DNA from: Clitopilus passeckerianus
Lineage: Eukaryota; Basidiomycota; Agaricomycetes; Agaricales; Entolomataceae
Reading direction: 5' to 3'
DNA length: 64,000 nt
Assembly (NCBI GenBank): GCA_944990035.1
Contig: CALYLX010000128.1
Span: 1,860,001-1,924,000 of the forward strand
The translations under genes were made by a program, and so were the position numbers. Positions 1 through 10,708 of this stretch are shown here, one piece after another (the stretch's first letter is position 1; each line of letters begins with the position of its first letter). The notes beneath the pieces are model-generated. The model ran no database searches. It was not told the DNA's origin and saw nothing but the letters and a program-made list of their open reading frames with translations.

Positions 1-222
1 ATTATTGGTGTGCACGAGGAGCCTGATCGGCCACAGCCCAGGCTAGACCGGTATTGGCAGGATGGTGCAGGTGTGAGCGTTGGCAGAATCAGGCAGTGTC
101 AAGTGCTTGACATCAAGTTGGTCGTTCTCGCGAACAACGTTAGCATCGGAGCTGCCACGAGCAGCATCGTCAATGCTGAATTGGCGGTGCTAAAGGGTGT
201 TGTTAGTAGCGGTAGCAAGTAG
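1..222 (+). CDS. HOM2: Aspartate-semialdehyde dehydrogenase, C-terminal end (partial)
   Basis: The first 222 bases are open in one frame from the window edge to a TAG stop. They read as the last 73 residues of the fungal aspartate-beta-semialdehyde dehydrogenase. Recognisable pieces are HEEPDRPQPRLDR, then VSVGRIR, then a C-terminal segment ending NAELAVLKG, the usual end of the fungal enzyme. The family reduces aspartyl-4-phosphate to aspartate semialdehyde with NADPH in the cytosol, at the branch point to threonine, methionine and homoserine. The catalytic cysteine and cofactor domain lie upstream of the window and cannot be checked. One small departure is ANNVSIGAATSSI where the family normally has a HNTIRGAAGG-like stretch, so this could be a divergent paralogue. 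Assignment rests on family memory of the C-terminal motif. Confidence 0.85.
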   Translation: MIGVHEEPDRPQPRLDRYWQDGAGVSVGRIRQCQVLDIKLVVLANNVSIGAATSSIVNAELAVLKGVVSSGSK

Positions 223-714
223 TTTTTTTCATGGAAAGGTAACTTAGGAAGGACACGAATTTAATGTACAATTTTTGTTGTGTTTTATATTTATGCAAGG
301 CTGTTCTGTAGCAAGAATCTAATCAGCAGCCCAGAGAGTGTCGAAATGGAGAATTGGTCGAATGGAGCAACTGACGGCACAGGGCTGCGCTGAATTGGGG
401 GAACTGCAGCCAGTCTACACAGCTCCCGCTTCCCCAGAGTCAATTCAAATGCCACTGCAGCCCCAGCACTGCGCTCTGTGAAAAGCTTTTCCAAAGCCCC
501 CTCTATTCGCATCGCTGCCGGGCCTTCAAGACCCTCTGATACCCATACAGAATCCAGCACACGACCTATTACACTCTTTCGTACCCAAGCCCGTCACACA
601 CGTTTACACGGAGCTCGCACCCGCAGCCGGTCTATGCAAGGTTCGCCCAAGCTCGCAAGCGCAATTTCTCATCGAAGGAATGTCCTAGGCCGCAGACGGC
701 CTCTGTACACAAAG
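223..714. other. Intergenic: HOM2 3' flank and DGAT2 upstream region
   Basis: There is no convincing gene here. Short open frames on both strands have no recognisable protein character. The region holds the terminator side of the upstream gene and the promoter of the acyltransferase that starts near 715. Confidence 0.5.
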
Positions 715-2407
715 ATGCTGGATAAACTGGTTGTCACACCACTTCGAGAGGGGTTAATGTCGCTGAAAATAAAGTCCGTACGCTGTTGTAAACCCTATGA
801 ATGAATTAACAAAGAATATTACAGTTTCGCTCCTTCTTATGTACCGCTACGGAGAAGGCTGCAGGTTCTTGGGACTGCTTCGTGGATGTTCATGATGCTC
901 GTTATACCTGCTTTCTTCATCTTTCTTTGGTGCGTCCCAGTTGGATTCCTGAGCTCTTCATCTCCGTTAACCTGCTACGTTCATATGCAGTTCATTCCCT
1001 TTACTCTGGCCATTCATTTCAATATACCTCGTATGGGCATATCTCATCGACGACTGCACCCAGAATGGTGGCCGACCCAGTCAGTGGTTTCGGTCATTAG
1101 CATGCTGGCGGTACATTGTGGAGTACTTTCCGGTTTCGTACGTTCACCTTTCATTTATTTGCGACGGAGGCTGATATAACTACAGGTTAATCAAGGTGAA
1201 GCATGTGCTAAACAGAGCTGAGGAGCAGACTATTGACGAGACAGTCACTGTAGGAAGCTGATTTGCCTCCAGATAGGCCGTATGTTTTTGGATACCACCC
1301 ACATGGTAAGGCTTCCAGTCTGGTTCACACGGGACATTGCTAACGCACTGCATAGGCTTGTTTGCATTGTAAGTGTTCCTTCCGTCATACTCGGTGAATA
1401 CCGCCTCAATCGCAATCGCGTTCTAGCGGTGCACAAGCAACTTTCGGCACAGAGCGTACGTTTCCCATTCCACCCCATTCGTCCTAACCATTTTCTCACA
1501 TTCCTACAGTCACAGGTTTCTCTACCGCCTTTCCAGGGATCCGTCCACACCTCCTCACACTCACCATAAACCTCATCCTCCCCATCTACCGCGAAATCTT
1601 GATTAAACTCGGTGGCTCAACAGCAAGCAAGCGGTCATGCTGCAATATCCTGCAGAAGGGACCTGGTGAAGCGATCGCTCTTGTCGTAGGTGGGGCTGAG
1701 GAGAGTTTGAGTGCGAGACCTGGCGTAGCTGATTTGGTGCTGAGGAAGAGGTGAGCGCATTCATCCAAAGGTTTGGGGATGATGATACTGATTAGGCTTC
1801 GCCCTACAGGCTTGGGTTCATCAAGATTGCGATTCAGAATGGGTATAGTGCATTCCTAGTTTGTCCTCTGATATACAAACTTACACTACGGATTCTAGTG
1901 CTGACCTAGTGCCATGCTTCGGTTTCGGGGAGAACGACGTAAGTCTCCTAGCACCCGTCCGTAAACTGATGCTGACTGGCAACAGCTTTTCAACCAACTT
2001 TCAAACGAGAAAGGCAGTAAAGTACACAACTTCCAGAGGAAATTCAAGTCATTATTCGGATTTGCATCTCCCTTTGTCCATGGCAGAGGCTTGCTCAACT
2101 GTACGTTTCCACCCTCCAAATTCTGGTCATTCAGCTCAAGCGCCCTTTCAGATAATTTTGGCCTAGTACCCTTCCGAAAACCAATCAGAGTCGTGATAGG
2201 AAGGCCAATACGGGTGAAGCAGATGAACGAGCCTACACTAGAAGAGGTTTCGCGGGTGCAGAAACTGTACATAGAGGAACTAACTCGGTTTGTCATTCCG
2301 TTGCTCACAGCCTGACGGGTTACTGAGACTTCTGCCTCAGGATATGGGATACCTACAAGGACAAGTACGCCAGCGACCGAATACGGGAGTTGAGGATAAT
2401 AGAATAA
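715..2407 (+). CDS. DGA1: Diacylglycerol O-acyltransferase type 2 (DGAT2), many short introns
   Basis: DGAT2 makes triacylglycerol from diacylglycerol and acyl-CoA at the ER and lipid droplets. Exons join to a family-typical protein. It starts MLDKLVVTPLREG, followed by FAPSYVPLRRRLQ and a hydrophobic hairpin (about residues 35-75). GGRPSQWFR and WRYIVEYFPVSLIKEADLPPDRP come next, then the catalytic YHPHG motif, TGFSTAFPGIRPH, VVGGAEESL, RLGFIKIAIQNGADLVPCF and a C-terminal WDTYKDKYASDRIREL. The first intron is 774-824. Two exons are tiny: 1186-1195 (10 nt) and 1356-1368 (13 nt), both needed to give VSLIKEAD and HPHGLFAFGAQATFG. Downstream introns follow RKR, IQNG, GEND, GRGLLN and the final LTR. 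The start at 715 is the first ATG in frame with the first conserved exon; an earlier start is possible. The next gene converges on it. Confidence 0.88.
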
Positions 2408-2573
2408 ACGCTTCGCACTCATCTACTACCATATACCTTAATGTATTGCTATCTAGCCAGCTACATAATGATACCCCATACGATTTGCCCTTCTGGGGGC
2501 AGAGTTTAGTTTGAAAGATGTTTGAATTATAGTATTAGATTATTAGCAGATACTAAACACTCTACGAAACCCC

Positions 2574-3293
2574 CTACGACGACGCCTCAGGAGCCTTCTC
2601 CTGCCTCCACCTCTTCTCGACCTTTGGTGTTGTGGCAATAACCGAAGGGTCATAATTCGTCGGCATACTTCCATCCTCCCAGCTCTTGAGGACATTCGCG
2701 CCAACAACGCCCATGTTGTGTGAGGGGAATATCTTCAGGCGCTCGAGCCTTCGGTCACGTAGCTTGTTCTTGGGTAACATGCCAGCTACTGCGTGTCGGA
2801 TGATCTGTGAGCAAATGGGTGGAACATTTAAAGCCGTGTCCGAGGAGCCATAGAGTAAATAACAACCCACCTCTTCAGGCTTCTTCTCCCTCATCCTCTT
2901 AATAGGCGTCTCCTTCAGTCCTCCAGCGAACATTGTATGTTTTCGGTATATCAGCTGCTCCTCTTTCCGACCTGTCACTTTGACATCCCGAGAGTTGGTG
3001 ACAATGACATAGTCACCACAGTCCACTGTGAGCAAGCAAAGCAAGCGGTTAGTATCCTTAACAAGAGAAGTCAGAAAGTAGAAAAGACCGACCAGAAGGG
3101 TCATATATAGGTTTATGCTTCCCCATGAGCACGAGTGCAATCCGCTCTGCTAGCTTTCCCAAAACTCGTTCCGACGCGTCTACATGGTGCCAAACACGGG
3201 CGTATGCGAGGGCAGTCTAGGTCAAGAACGTTAGTATGCTGGTAATGAGCCGTCCAGAATGCTACAACTTACGTTCCCGACGGCTTGCGACAT
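2574..3293 (-). CDS. MRPL23: Mitochondrial 54S/39S ribosomal protein uL13m
   Basis: This is a large-subunit mitochondrial ribosomal protein of the bacterial L13 family. The first exon encodes MSQAVGN, with ATG at 3291-3293. The second begins [20 protein letters not shown] and continues [19 protein letters not shown]. Then come [36 protein letters not shown], the L13 signature-like [19 protein letters not shown], and [11 protein letters not shown]. The C-terminal tail is rich in Lys and Arg and ends KAPEASS. Four exons are split by three short introns, at about 3232-3280, 3029-3090 and 2807-2868. It converges on the DGAT2 gene with about 165 bp between stop codons. No separate targeting peptide is obvious, as is usual for this family. 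Confidence 0.9.
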
Positions 3294-3444
3294 TGATGCT
3301 GTAGCGTTCGAGGCCAGCAGGAACGGCTCAGGCTGAAATTTCTAATTGTGGGAATAACATGCCTAATATGGGAATACATTGCACTAGGTTGGTCCATTCT
3401 GCAGGCGGCGGCTTCATTCAAAAGTACTGTAATGAATACAAATG

Positions 3445-4614
3445 CTACGAGATAGAAAGATCCTGCTCTTCAATCTTTTGTGGGATTTCATCGTTTTCCT
3501 CGACCATGTCCACTGGACCTTCAGATTCTTGTTCACTCATTTCAATCAACCCCTCCAACATACTCAATCTGGCGTCTCCTTTATCAACATCCATAGCTTC
3601 ATCTTGGTCGTCCTCCTCACTATCATCTTCATCATCCATGGCGTCACCTTCAACTAGTTCTTCCGCCCCCGCCCTGCTTCCAGACCCCAGTCAGCTGGCG
3701 GCTGGACTCTAAGCATTTTTATCAGGTACTCCTGAACAAGCATCCCTGCAGAGAAGGAAAAATGAGCCAGATAATCAAACGGATGAATGAGAAAATCTAC
3801 CCATAGCCATAAGAGCCGACCCCTCAAACATCCGATACATGTCATCTATGTAATCAATGTCGGGACGGTCGCCCGTGTTTTCCTGGTCGACAGGGTCCGA
3901 GTCACCTTCATCTCCTGGATCTAGCTCGGAGTGTATCACATCAGATTCATGTTCTGGTTTGAGAGAGGATTTGCGCCAGGAACGATGTTCATTTGAGAGG
4001 TCGAATAACTGGCCCCTGACGGTGTAGTAATCTGATGCAAATAGATGGATACATTTGAGCAAATCCTGGAAGTAAAGGCATTGAGTACACCCTGTTCAAA
4101 AAAAAAGCGGAAATAAACGGTTTCACGTACAGCGGTAGGGAGTGGCGTTGTGCGTTGGTTTCGGCCGGTAATGAAGGATTCGTCTTCACGGAAACGTCTC
4201 CGTCTCTCTGCACGTCTTCCGTACACAGTGCTCGCGCCGTTGAGGTTGGTTCTCCGACTCCCTAACGGCATCCGCAAGTTCATTTCGTATTTCTCTCTGC
4301 TTCCCCTTGCCCTGCGACGCAAAGTCCCTGGAGTCCGAAGATAAATTGCTTTCCTGCGTTTTCGTTTCTCCGGGGCCTCCAATGTGGTGTTGGCTCTCTT
4401 GGTTGGAAGTATTGATTATCCTGTATGTAGGGATGGTACCTTTTCCGGCGGCATCGCGGGCGACCCGATTCCCTCTGTGGTCTTGAGCGGAGCCATTTGG
4501 GTAGCGAGGCAAACGGCTGGTACTGGCTCGGGGTTCAGATGAGACTCGTGTTCCATCAGGACGAAGGCGAAGGTCGGAATAGTCCCACACAGTACTACGA
4601 CGCGTAGCAGGCAT
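3445..4614 (-). CDS. Unrecognised protein with basic N-terminus and acidic C-terminus
   Basis: I do not recognise the family. Translation from ATG at 4612-4614 gives a polar, Arg/Ser-rich N-terminus starting MPATRRSTVWDYSDLRLRPD. The central part reads RRFREDESFITGRNQRTTPL, joins across a 70-nt intron (GTACGT donor, near 4067-4136) to DLLKCIHLFASDYYTVRG, and then QLFDLSNEHRSWRKSSL. An acidic stretch follows, then DDMYRMFEGSALMAMG, an intron at about 3755-3806, and MLVQEYLIKMLRVQPPADWG. The central helix-rich part is the likely conserved domain. A small intron near 4200-4270 is needed to connect the N-terminal frame to the central one, and its exact ends are uncertain. The C-terminus is also uncertain: this frame stops at 3654, but an acidic frame with MDDEDDSEEDD continues to 3445 and may join through an unmapped splice. 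Context gives no function. Confidence 0.5.
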
Positions 4615-5498
4615 CGTGCATGAAGTTTCTTATCAGTTTACAAGCACCAGAGTCATTTTTGGTGCAATGTGCAGTTGGTCAAGCGCCAAAGAATGTTAAC
4701 CAAGTGTTTGGTACTGTTATGACCGATTCGGATGTTGCATGCGTTTTGTCCGTCGGTGGCGTATTTCTTCCACGCATTTGTTACCGTAATTCTCGTTAAG
4801 CTTAATATCTATCAGAAATTCGCTCTCATTGCCGAGAAACTTGGCCAAGTTCGATCGCGTTATTATTACCTTCTAGATTCAAGGCGAAGAGAAGAGGGTC
4901 AAGTACGTACACGTTGTCGTTGTACTCATCAGAAGGAGATTTGGCCACACAGTGGTCTGTATAAATGAATGGGCCGAGTAGCCGACTACAAAAGCAGCAT
5001 TTGGGCTTTACGATCGTGTACGAATTTCTGACCGCTCTCTCATCTAGTTGCCTTGAATTACCGCAGTCCACCTTCTCCCATTCAGTCTGGGTTCACAGCA
5101 CCCTCATCTCTGAGAATCCCTGAGAATGCAATGCACGCTCGAAGGCCTGTTGCTGTCGACAATCCAGTTTCTGATAAGCTATTCATCTTGCCCTGCCTGC
5201 GATATGCCGCCGGTCTGCAAGTTTGCCGAAGTCCACAACTCGCATGTAGGAGCTGATTTCGATAGCCCTGCGCCTCTCTCACAGTTCTGCGATCCTTGCA
5301 ACTGAAAAAGGGATGCCCTTCTGATTTTCACCAACCGTCTATTAAGCTATCCGAGTCGGAGACGGATGTACGGCAATGATCGTCCAAATTCGAAAATTGC
5401 GATTAGATTAGATTATCGCTAGCAGTACAACAAATGTTGACAAATCCTCAGTACGAAAATCTCTTTGCATCTCTCTGCAACTCTAGGTAGCGCTGAAG
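4615..5498. other. Intergenic: divergent upstream region
   Basis: This 880-bp gap separates the unknown gene on the minus strand from TTC27/Emw1 on the plus strand. Open frames here (for example 4732-4968 and 4826-5071) have no protein-like composition and I could not join them into exons. It presumably holds both promoters. Confidence 0.5.
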
Positions 5499-8270
5499 AT
5501 GAGCCAGAGCGTCTCTGCAATAGAAAAATGCCTACTAAGAGGCAAGTGGACTGGAGCGATCGACAGCCTCACTGCAGAGTTGGCCAAAGCGGTACTGGAA
5601 GGCAAATTCCATCAGGTGCTGACCTCACCTATAGCAAGGCGGCTACTCTGCGTTCAATCACCCACGTTCACCCAGCCCTTTGATAAAGCCTTTCATTTCC
5701 CCTCCACACAAGAGGATGAAGCCGACGAAACTCAGCGTTTGATTGTGGCTATCGGTTGCCTGCATGCTTTCGTCCAGGTTAACTGGACCGGACCCGACCT
5801 CGATGTGCAACCCTCAGATATCATATCACTATCTTCCCAGAACACAGAAGATGGTGCCTCTGGCGAGAAACCTGCTAGCCTCGATGAGGCTTTCCTCAAT
5901 GAAAAGGCAATCACCGAACTAGCTGTCGCAGGAGAACCAGCGTACCCTCTGACAGAAGTGGCTGCGTTCCTGAGATTGGCACAGCTGCTCCTTACCGTCC
6001 CCTACACGCGCTGCCCCTCTGTTTCATGGTGGAGGTTGAGGGCTGCAATAGTGCACCAACAGGTCCTTGACGAACCTGTCCCGCTTCCTGAAGCCATCAT
6101 CTCCTCGCTGGACCCCCTTAAACCACACTTCGAACAGGAGCCTGATCTCTCCGGACAGCTCATTCTGGAACAGGGTCTCCTGGAGCATCAGCTCATCCAT
6201 GATAGATCGGCCGCCGAATTCTTTGTCCGGGCAGCGAAAGCCACCGGCATGCAATTCGAGCTAACTGGTGCTCTTGGAAAGCGGACGAAATTCCAGCAGA
6301 CTGCCCTCAGTCAGCTGGTCTTGCTCGCTCAGAGTGCGCTTAAGTCAGATGATTCGCCTTCCTCTGCCTCATCGTCGTCATCAATTCCCAACGATGAGAG
6401 CCACACGACCTCATCTCCCGTAAAGCCGAGTGTACCGGAGACGCTTGCCCTCAACGATGATACCCTATTAGAACGAACGGAATTCACTTCTTCGAATCCT
6501 TCATCGGAAGCTACTCTTCTTGGACACATCGACCCTTCTCACCAACCCCCGCTACACCCGATCGACCAATGCATACTCCTTTCCATGTGCCTCAACGTAA
6601 AGAACACGGCCCCCTCTCACGGTCTTACTAATGAGCAGATGTCCCCTTATGTCGAACGCGTAATTACCCATCCCCGGAATTGGTCAATCCATACGATGGC
6701 CCTGCTCTTGCGTTCGCGGCTGGAATCCACTCGGACACGAACCGCTGAGCGTTCCACCCTGCAGCTCCAGGCGTTGATCGACCAGATGCCGACCTCCGAT
6801 TCGACCCTCCAGGAGCGCTTGCTCTACTTCCATTCGATTCCTTTACCGAGTAAATGGGAGCTCGAACGAGAGCTTGCCCACAGATTCCTGAGCTTGGGAG
6901 TCGTCAAGTCAGCGCTCGAGACCTTTGAGAGGCTCGAAATGTGGGAGGAGGTCGTCAAATGTTATGCCGCGCTGGACAAGCCGGAAAAGGCTATCGCAAT
7001 TGTCCGAGATCTCTTAGAGGGGAAAAAGCGGAGGCGGAGGAAGTTATTTCTCGAGGCAAAATCACACCGGCGGACCGGAGATCCCTTCATGATAAAGCCC
7101 GAGAGGCCAAGCTATGGTGCATTTTGGGAGACCTCGAGCCAGGCCATGCCGTGGAGCACTATGAACGCGCATGGAAGATCTCACAAGGCACATCAGGACG
7201 TGCAATGCGATCTCTGGGTGGACATTACTTCGGCCGTGGTCAATTCAAGGAATCCGTTACCTCATTGAAACGTGCAGTCGCCATCAACCCCCTAATTTCA
7301 AAATCCTGGTTCATCCTTGGGTGTGCCAGCATGCGGATTGAGAACTGGGAGGAAGCCAAGGTGGCCTTCGTTCGATGTGTCTCCCTAGATGAAGATGACG
7401 CAGAAAGTTGGAACAACCTCGCCAACGTCTATCTCCGAATGGGCGTAAAGCCGTCTGACAAGAATGACGATGATGAAAATCGATCTGCCACGGTAAGTTC
7501 ATTCCATCCACGTGCAGAGTTATATGGGCTGATTGCAAGTTTCTTCTCAGAATGGAAGCGCAGATAACTCAGTTATCCCATTTGACCATAAGCTACTCGC
7601 CTTCCGGGCACTCAAGCAAGGGCTGCGCCTCAGCTATGAGAATTGGCGCATGTGGTACAACTATATGGTCGTCGCTGTTGATGTCGGAGAACTCTTTGAA
7701 GCGAGTAGGGCTCTAGGACGAATCGTGGAGGAGACAGGGGACAAAGTGGGTGCCAAGGCCGTGGACGAGGACGTCCTTGAGAGGCTGGTCAATGCAGCCA
7801 CGCGTGCAAACACCGATCCCTCCGCAGTCACGACTGTGGAGAGTCAGAATACTTCCGTCGAGAAATCCAACGAGGGGTTGGTGCGGAACGTGACAGACTT
7901 AATCGAGCGGATTATACTTCCACGTGCCTCCACGCCGCGAATCTTCCGCGCCTACGCGAGACTACTGACTTCCAAAGGACAATGGAATGAGGCGATCAAG
8001 GCCTATCTGGACGCGTATAGGTGCGGAACGGCAGGGACGAGGGAGAAGGGGGATCCAGACGTGGAGACGTGGCGGGAGGCCGTGGTCGAAGTTGAGGAGA
8101 TTGCTGATGTTCTCTCCAACTTTGGTCCCCGAGTAGAGGGATTTAATTGGAGATTGCAGGCCCGTAGCCTGGTCAGGACATTTATGGGACGAACGAAGGA
8201 CTTCGAAGATGAGCCGGAGTGGGACAGGCTGAAGAGCTTGGAGGAGGACTTGCGTAAGGTCGAGGAATGA
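5499..8270 (+). CDS. EMW1: TTC27/Emw1-family tetratricopeptide protein, with an apparent one-base frameshift
   Basis: This TPR protein family (human TTC27, yeast Emw1) is linked to cell-wall integrity and growth in yeast. The start MSQSVSAIEKCLLRGKW at 5499 opens a 580-residue reading frame. Family features include AAFLRLAQLLLTVPYTRCP, the region QLILEQGLLEHQLIHDRSAA, the FQQTALSQL motif and a Ser-rich acidic insert. The TPR half carries AKLWCILGDLEPGHAVEHY, SLGGHYFGRGQFKESV, SWFILGCASMRIENWEEA and ESWNNLANVYLRMG. The frame must change at 7019-7030: the upstream frame runs into KKRRRRK, while the conserved continuation KAEAEEVISRGK lies in another frame. One missing base in the G4A5 run would explain it. 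One intron (about 7493-7551) has a GTAAGT donor and TCAG acceptor. Past it, RLSYENWRMWYNYMVVAVD is typical of the family. Confidence 0.85.
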
Positions 8271-8672
8271 TCGGTGTTATCGAAATCTGTATACATCTTG
8301 TTAGTCCCGGCACTTTTGAGCCACCAGTCTGGCTTGATGTGCCGCGGGGATATGCCCTGTGCTCGCCGTGCCGTTTTGGAACAGTTCTCGTGCGCGATCG
8401 ATAAAGTTTGGCCCATTCCAAAGTGGCTGCTGTATATTTTACGCAAGCCGATCGATCTATGGTGGAGATTTTATAGTTTTCCACGTGGCTTCTCGATTGT
8501 TCTCAAGGAAATATATAGGCGCTCAGATCTGTGGGGATGATTGAAATGCTTATTGAGTACATTGGGAATGTAGTGTCATACATGAATTATCAAGAAAGGT
8601 CGTAGGTTTTGGGGTATCGTGATCATGAAAAGTAAGCTACAATAATTTAAGCAGTCACCTGTAAGCAGAATG
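8271..8672. other. Intergenic, convergent 3' flanks
   Basis: About 400 bp lie between the stop of TTC27/Emw1 and the stop of the next minus-strand gene. Frames here are short and shared with antisense shadows. I see no RNA gene or repeat. Confidence 0.5.
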
Positions 8673-9402
8673 CTACCATGAGAGCTCCTGCGCCATTCTG
8701 TTGAGTGCTAATGTCGTCAGAATCTCGGTAATAATTGGCATCCCGGCAGGCTTAATCATGAGTCGAGCGTGATAATCGTCCTCGGGGTCACTTATTTTCC
8801 ATTCAGCCAAACTTGTCCGACCGTCGAAGAGCTGGCAGGCGACATTGAGTCCGAGCGCAAGTTGCAAGGTGCTAACAAGCGTACCTCCATCTGGTTCTGG
8901 GTAATCCTCCACTTGTAATCCCTCCCATTCTGTCCCGTGAAATACCGTGAGCTACAAGGTGTCGTCAGGTTCGAAGGAGAAAACGCGACAGATGAGACAC
9001 ATACGTGCTCCCAGCCCTCTTCTGGCGCAGGAAGTATTGCATGGGTATTAAGTTGCGATTATTGCCATAAACGATACAACCTTGTCGGTTCTCTGGGCCT
9101 AGGTAGAAGTAGGAGTTATCGGGTCCCATTATGCTTGGGTACTTTTGTGCGAGCGATGGTTCTCGTGTGAGCTTGATCACGGCGTTTGGGTTGTATCCAG
9201 CCTGGTAGGTGTGTTAGGGATAACGTGTGAGAGAGGCAAGAGGCGCCGTACAGGCCTCCTAGATAGGATGCTCAGCGGAGGAAAATGTTGGATGAAAGAT
9301 GCGAACTTACACCGTGAAAGCATCCACTCCAGACATCTCTTCGAATTTGTTGTTGAAAGGATCGGCACCGAATTGATAGAGAACACAGGAAGATGTTGAC
9401 AT
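8673..9402 (-). CDS. Small hypothetical protein, basidiomycete-type
   Basis: Three exons join into a protein of about 190 residues. Exon 1 runs from ATG at 9400-9402 (MSTSSCVLYQFGADPFNN, then FEEMSGVDAFT). Intron 1 (GTGTAAGT donor, ACCAG acceptor) leads to AGYNPNAVIKLTREPS, NSYFYLGPENRQGCIVYGN and YFLRQKRAGST. Intron 2 (GTATGT donor, TGTAG acceptor) leads to LTVFHGTEWEGLQVEDYPEP, QLFDGRTSLAEWKIS and a C-terminal helix, MPIITEILTTLALNRMAQEL. The mix of beta-like segments and a final hydrophobic helix resembles small fungal proteins with a tubby/LURP-like or DUF6593-like fold, but this is a guess. There is no signal peptide or clear membrane span. The exon model is supported by both intron signals keeping frame. 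Confidence 0.6.
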
Positions 9403-10708
9403 CTTCGCGGATGTGGGGGGAGGGTGCAAGGGAGCAAGATTGCAAGGCAATCGGAATGAGCGAATTTATTGCGCCGAGTCAGAAAATCAGGGAATTGTTT
9501 GCTGTTTCCGTTGGTCCTTAATATTATCCAGATGTTCGCATTTTTTCTCTTCTGGACCTGGAATTCCGTAATAAGGGAGCCCGGAACGAGATGGCACCGC
9601 CACCTGCCATGCCACGTGTGCGGTGAACAGTCGCATGGCGGTTGACACGTGGGAGATCGAGTAAACTGGATCTGGATGGTACCATCGTCAGCTAACCTCC
9701 ATCGGGACCACCCTGGACTCACTGCAGATATAGCACCCGCTTGTGCGTTTATGTCAGAGCTCAAAAGCCTTCTAGAGATTTTCCTGAAGAGGTAAAACGT
9801 CCGACGTTTGAATGAGGAACCGGCGGCTAGGGCATCAATGGATGAAATTGTTCCAAGCCAGAAGAAAATTATTGGCGTGGGCCGAGGCAATAGAGTGCAG
9901 TAAGTGGCGGAAGCTGAGCTCGTTGGGTTGACATGTGAGCTGGGGCAGGGCTCTGAAATTAGTCATAGGCCACAATATACGGAACGCTAAACATGCGTAC
10001 ATGCGAAAAGGCGATAATCACCCGGCTGGGCGGGGTGAGTACCCAGAATAGTCATGACGAGATAGTCAGGAAAAGTCCTACCAGGTCGGAGCTAGAAGAT
10101 TCTGTGAACATTTCGTGAGCTCGTTTGTCAACTGGAGCATGAGAGCCAGTACCTCCGACCTTTCCAGGTTAGGCGTCGGTGTTCTTTCACGCATGCCCAA
10201 GCTACTTCTTTTCCTACGACAAGCTCGCGCCGAGATACCCGGATGCAGGGGGCAATAGCCACACAGACCTCGAGGCCAGGTGCTAAGAGCCATCGAGCTG
10301 ATTTCGGGGATAATAAGATTGTTGTGAAATGATGCGTATGAAGGAGCACGAGTGAAAGGTTCTGGAACCACGATTGCTAAAGACAGACGTGCACTTTCAG
10401 GGTAAGCTCTGAAATTCAAATCCTCATTGCTGCAGAAATGCAATGCTCCACGCATCAATCGTTGGGAACAAACCGTGTTAAGCTAGCAATGAATCTTGTA
10501 CGATGACGGAACCAAGCACGTACGCCTACTAACTCTACAAATCACCACCCCGTTCCAAATATATGACCAGCTCCTTATCTAAGGCAGTCATTCATAGATT
10601 TCGATCAAAGAGCAGCGATTTGCCCTGCAGGATTGGCGTCTATAGGCGAGACAGCCAAGAGCAGTCTCCAAATTTCCGGCTGAAACGACGCGTGTTCGAA
10701 CGTCGATT
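9403..10708. other. Intergenic or unassigned stretch of 1.3 kb
   Basis: No gene could be supported. A 237-codon open frame on the minus strand (9177-9890) overlaps the previous gene in another frame and reads as unstructured low-quality protein. A 126-codon minus frame at 10078-10458 is equally unconvincing. No tRNA, array or repeat was seen. Confidence 0.45.

Noticed and set aside
9177..9890. A 237-codon open frame on the minus strand
   Set aside because: It overlaps the supported small gene in another frame, has no domain-like composition and no reasonable start context.
10078..10458. A 126-codon minus-strand frame
   Set aside because: It has no recognisable motif and sits alone in a gap; likely chance.
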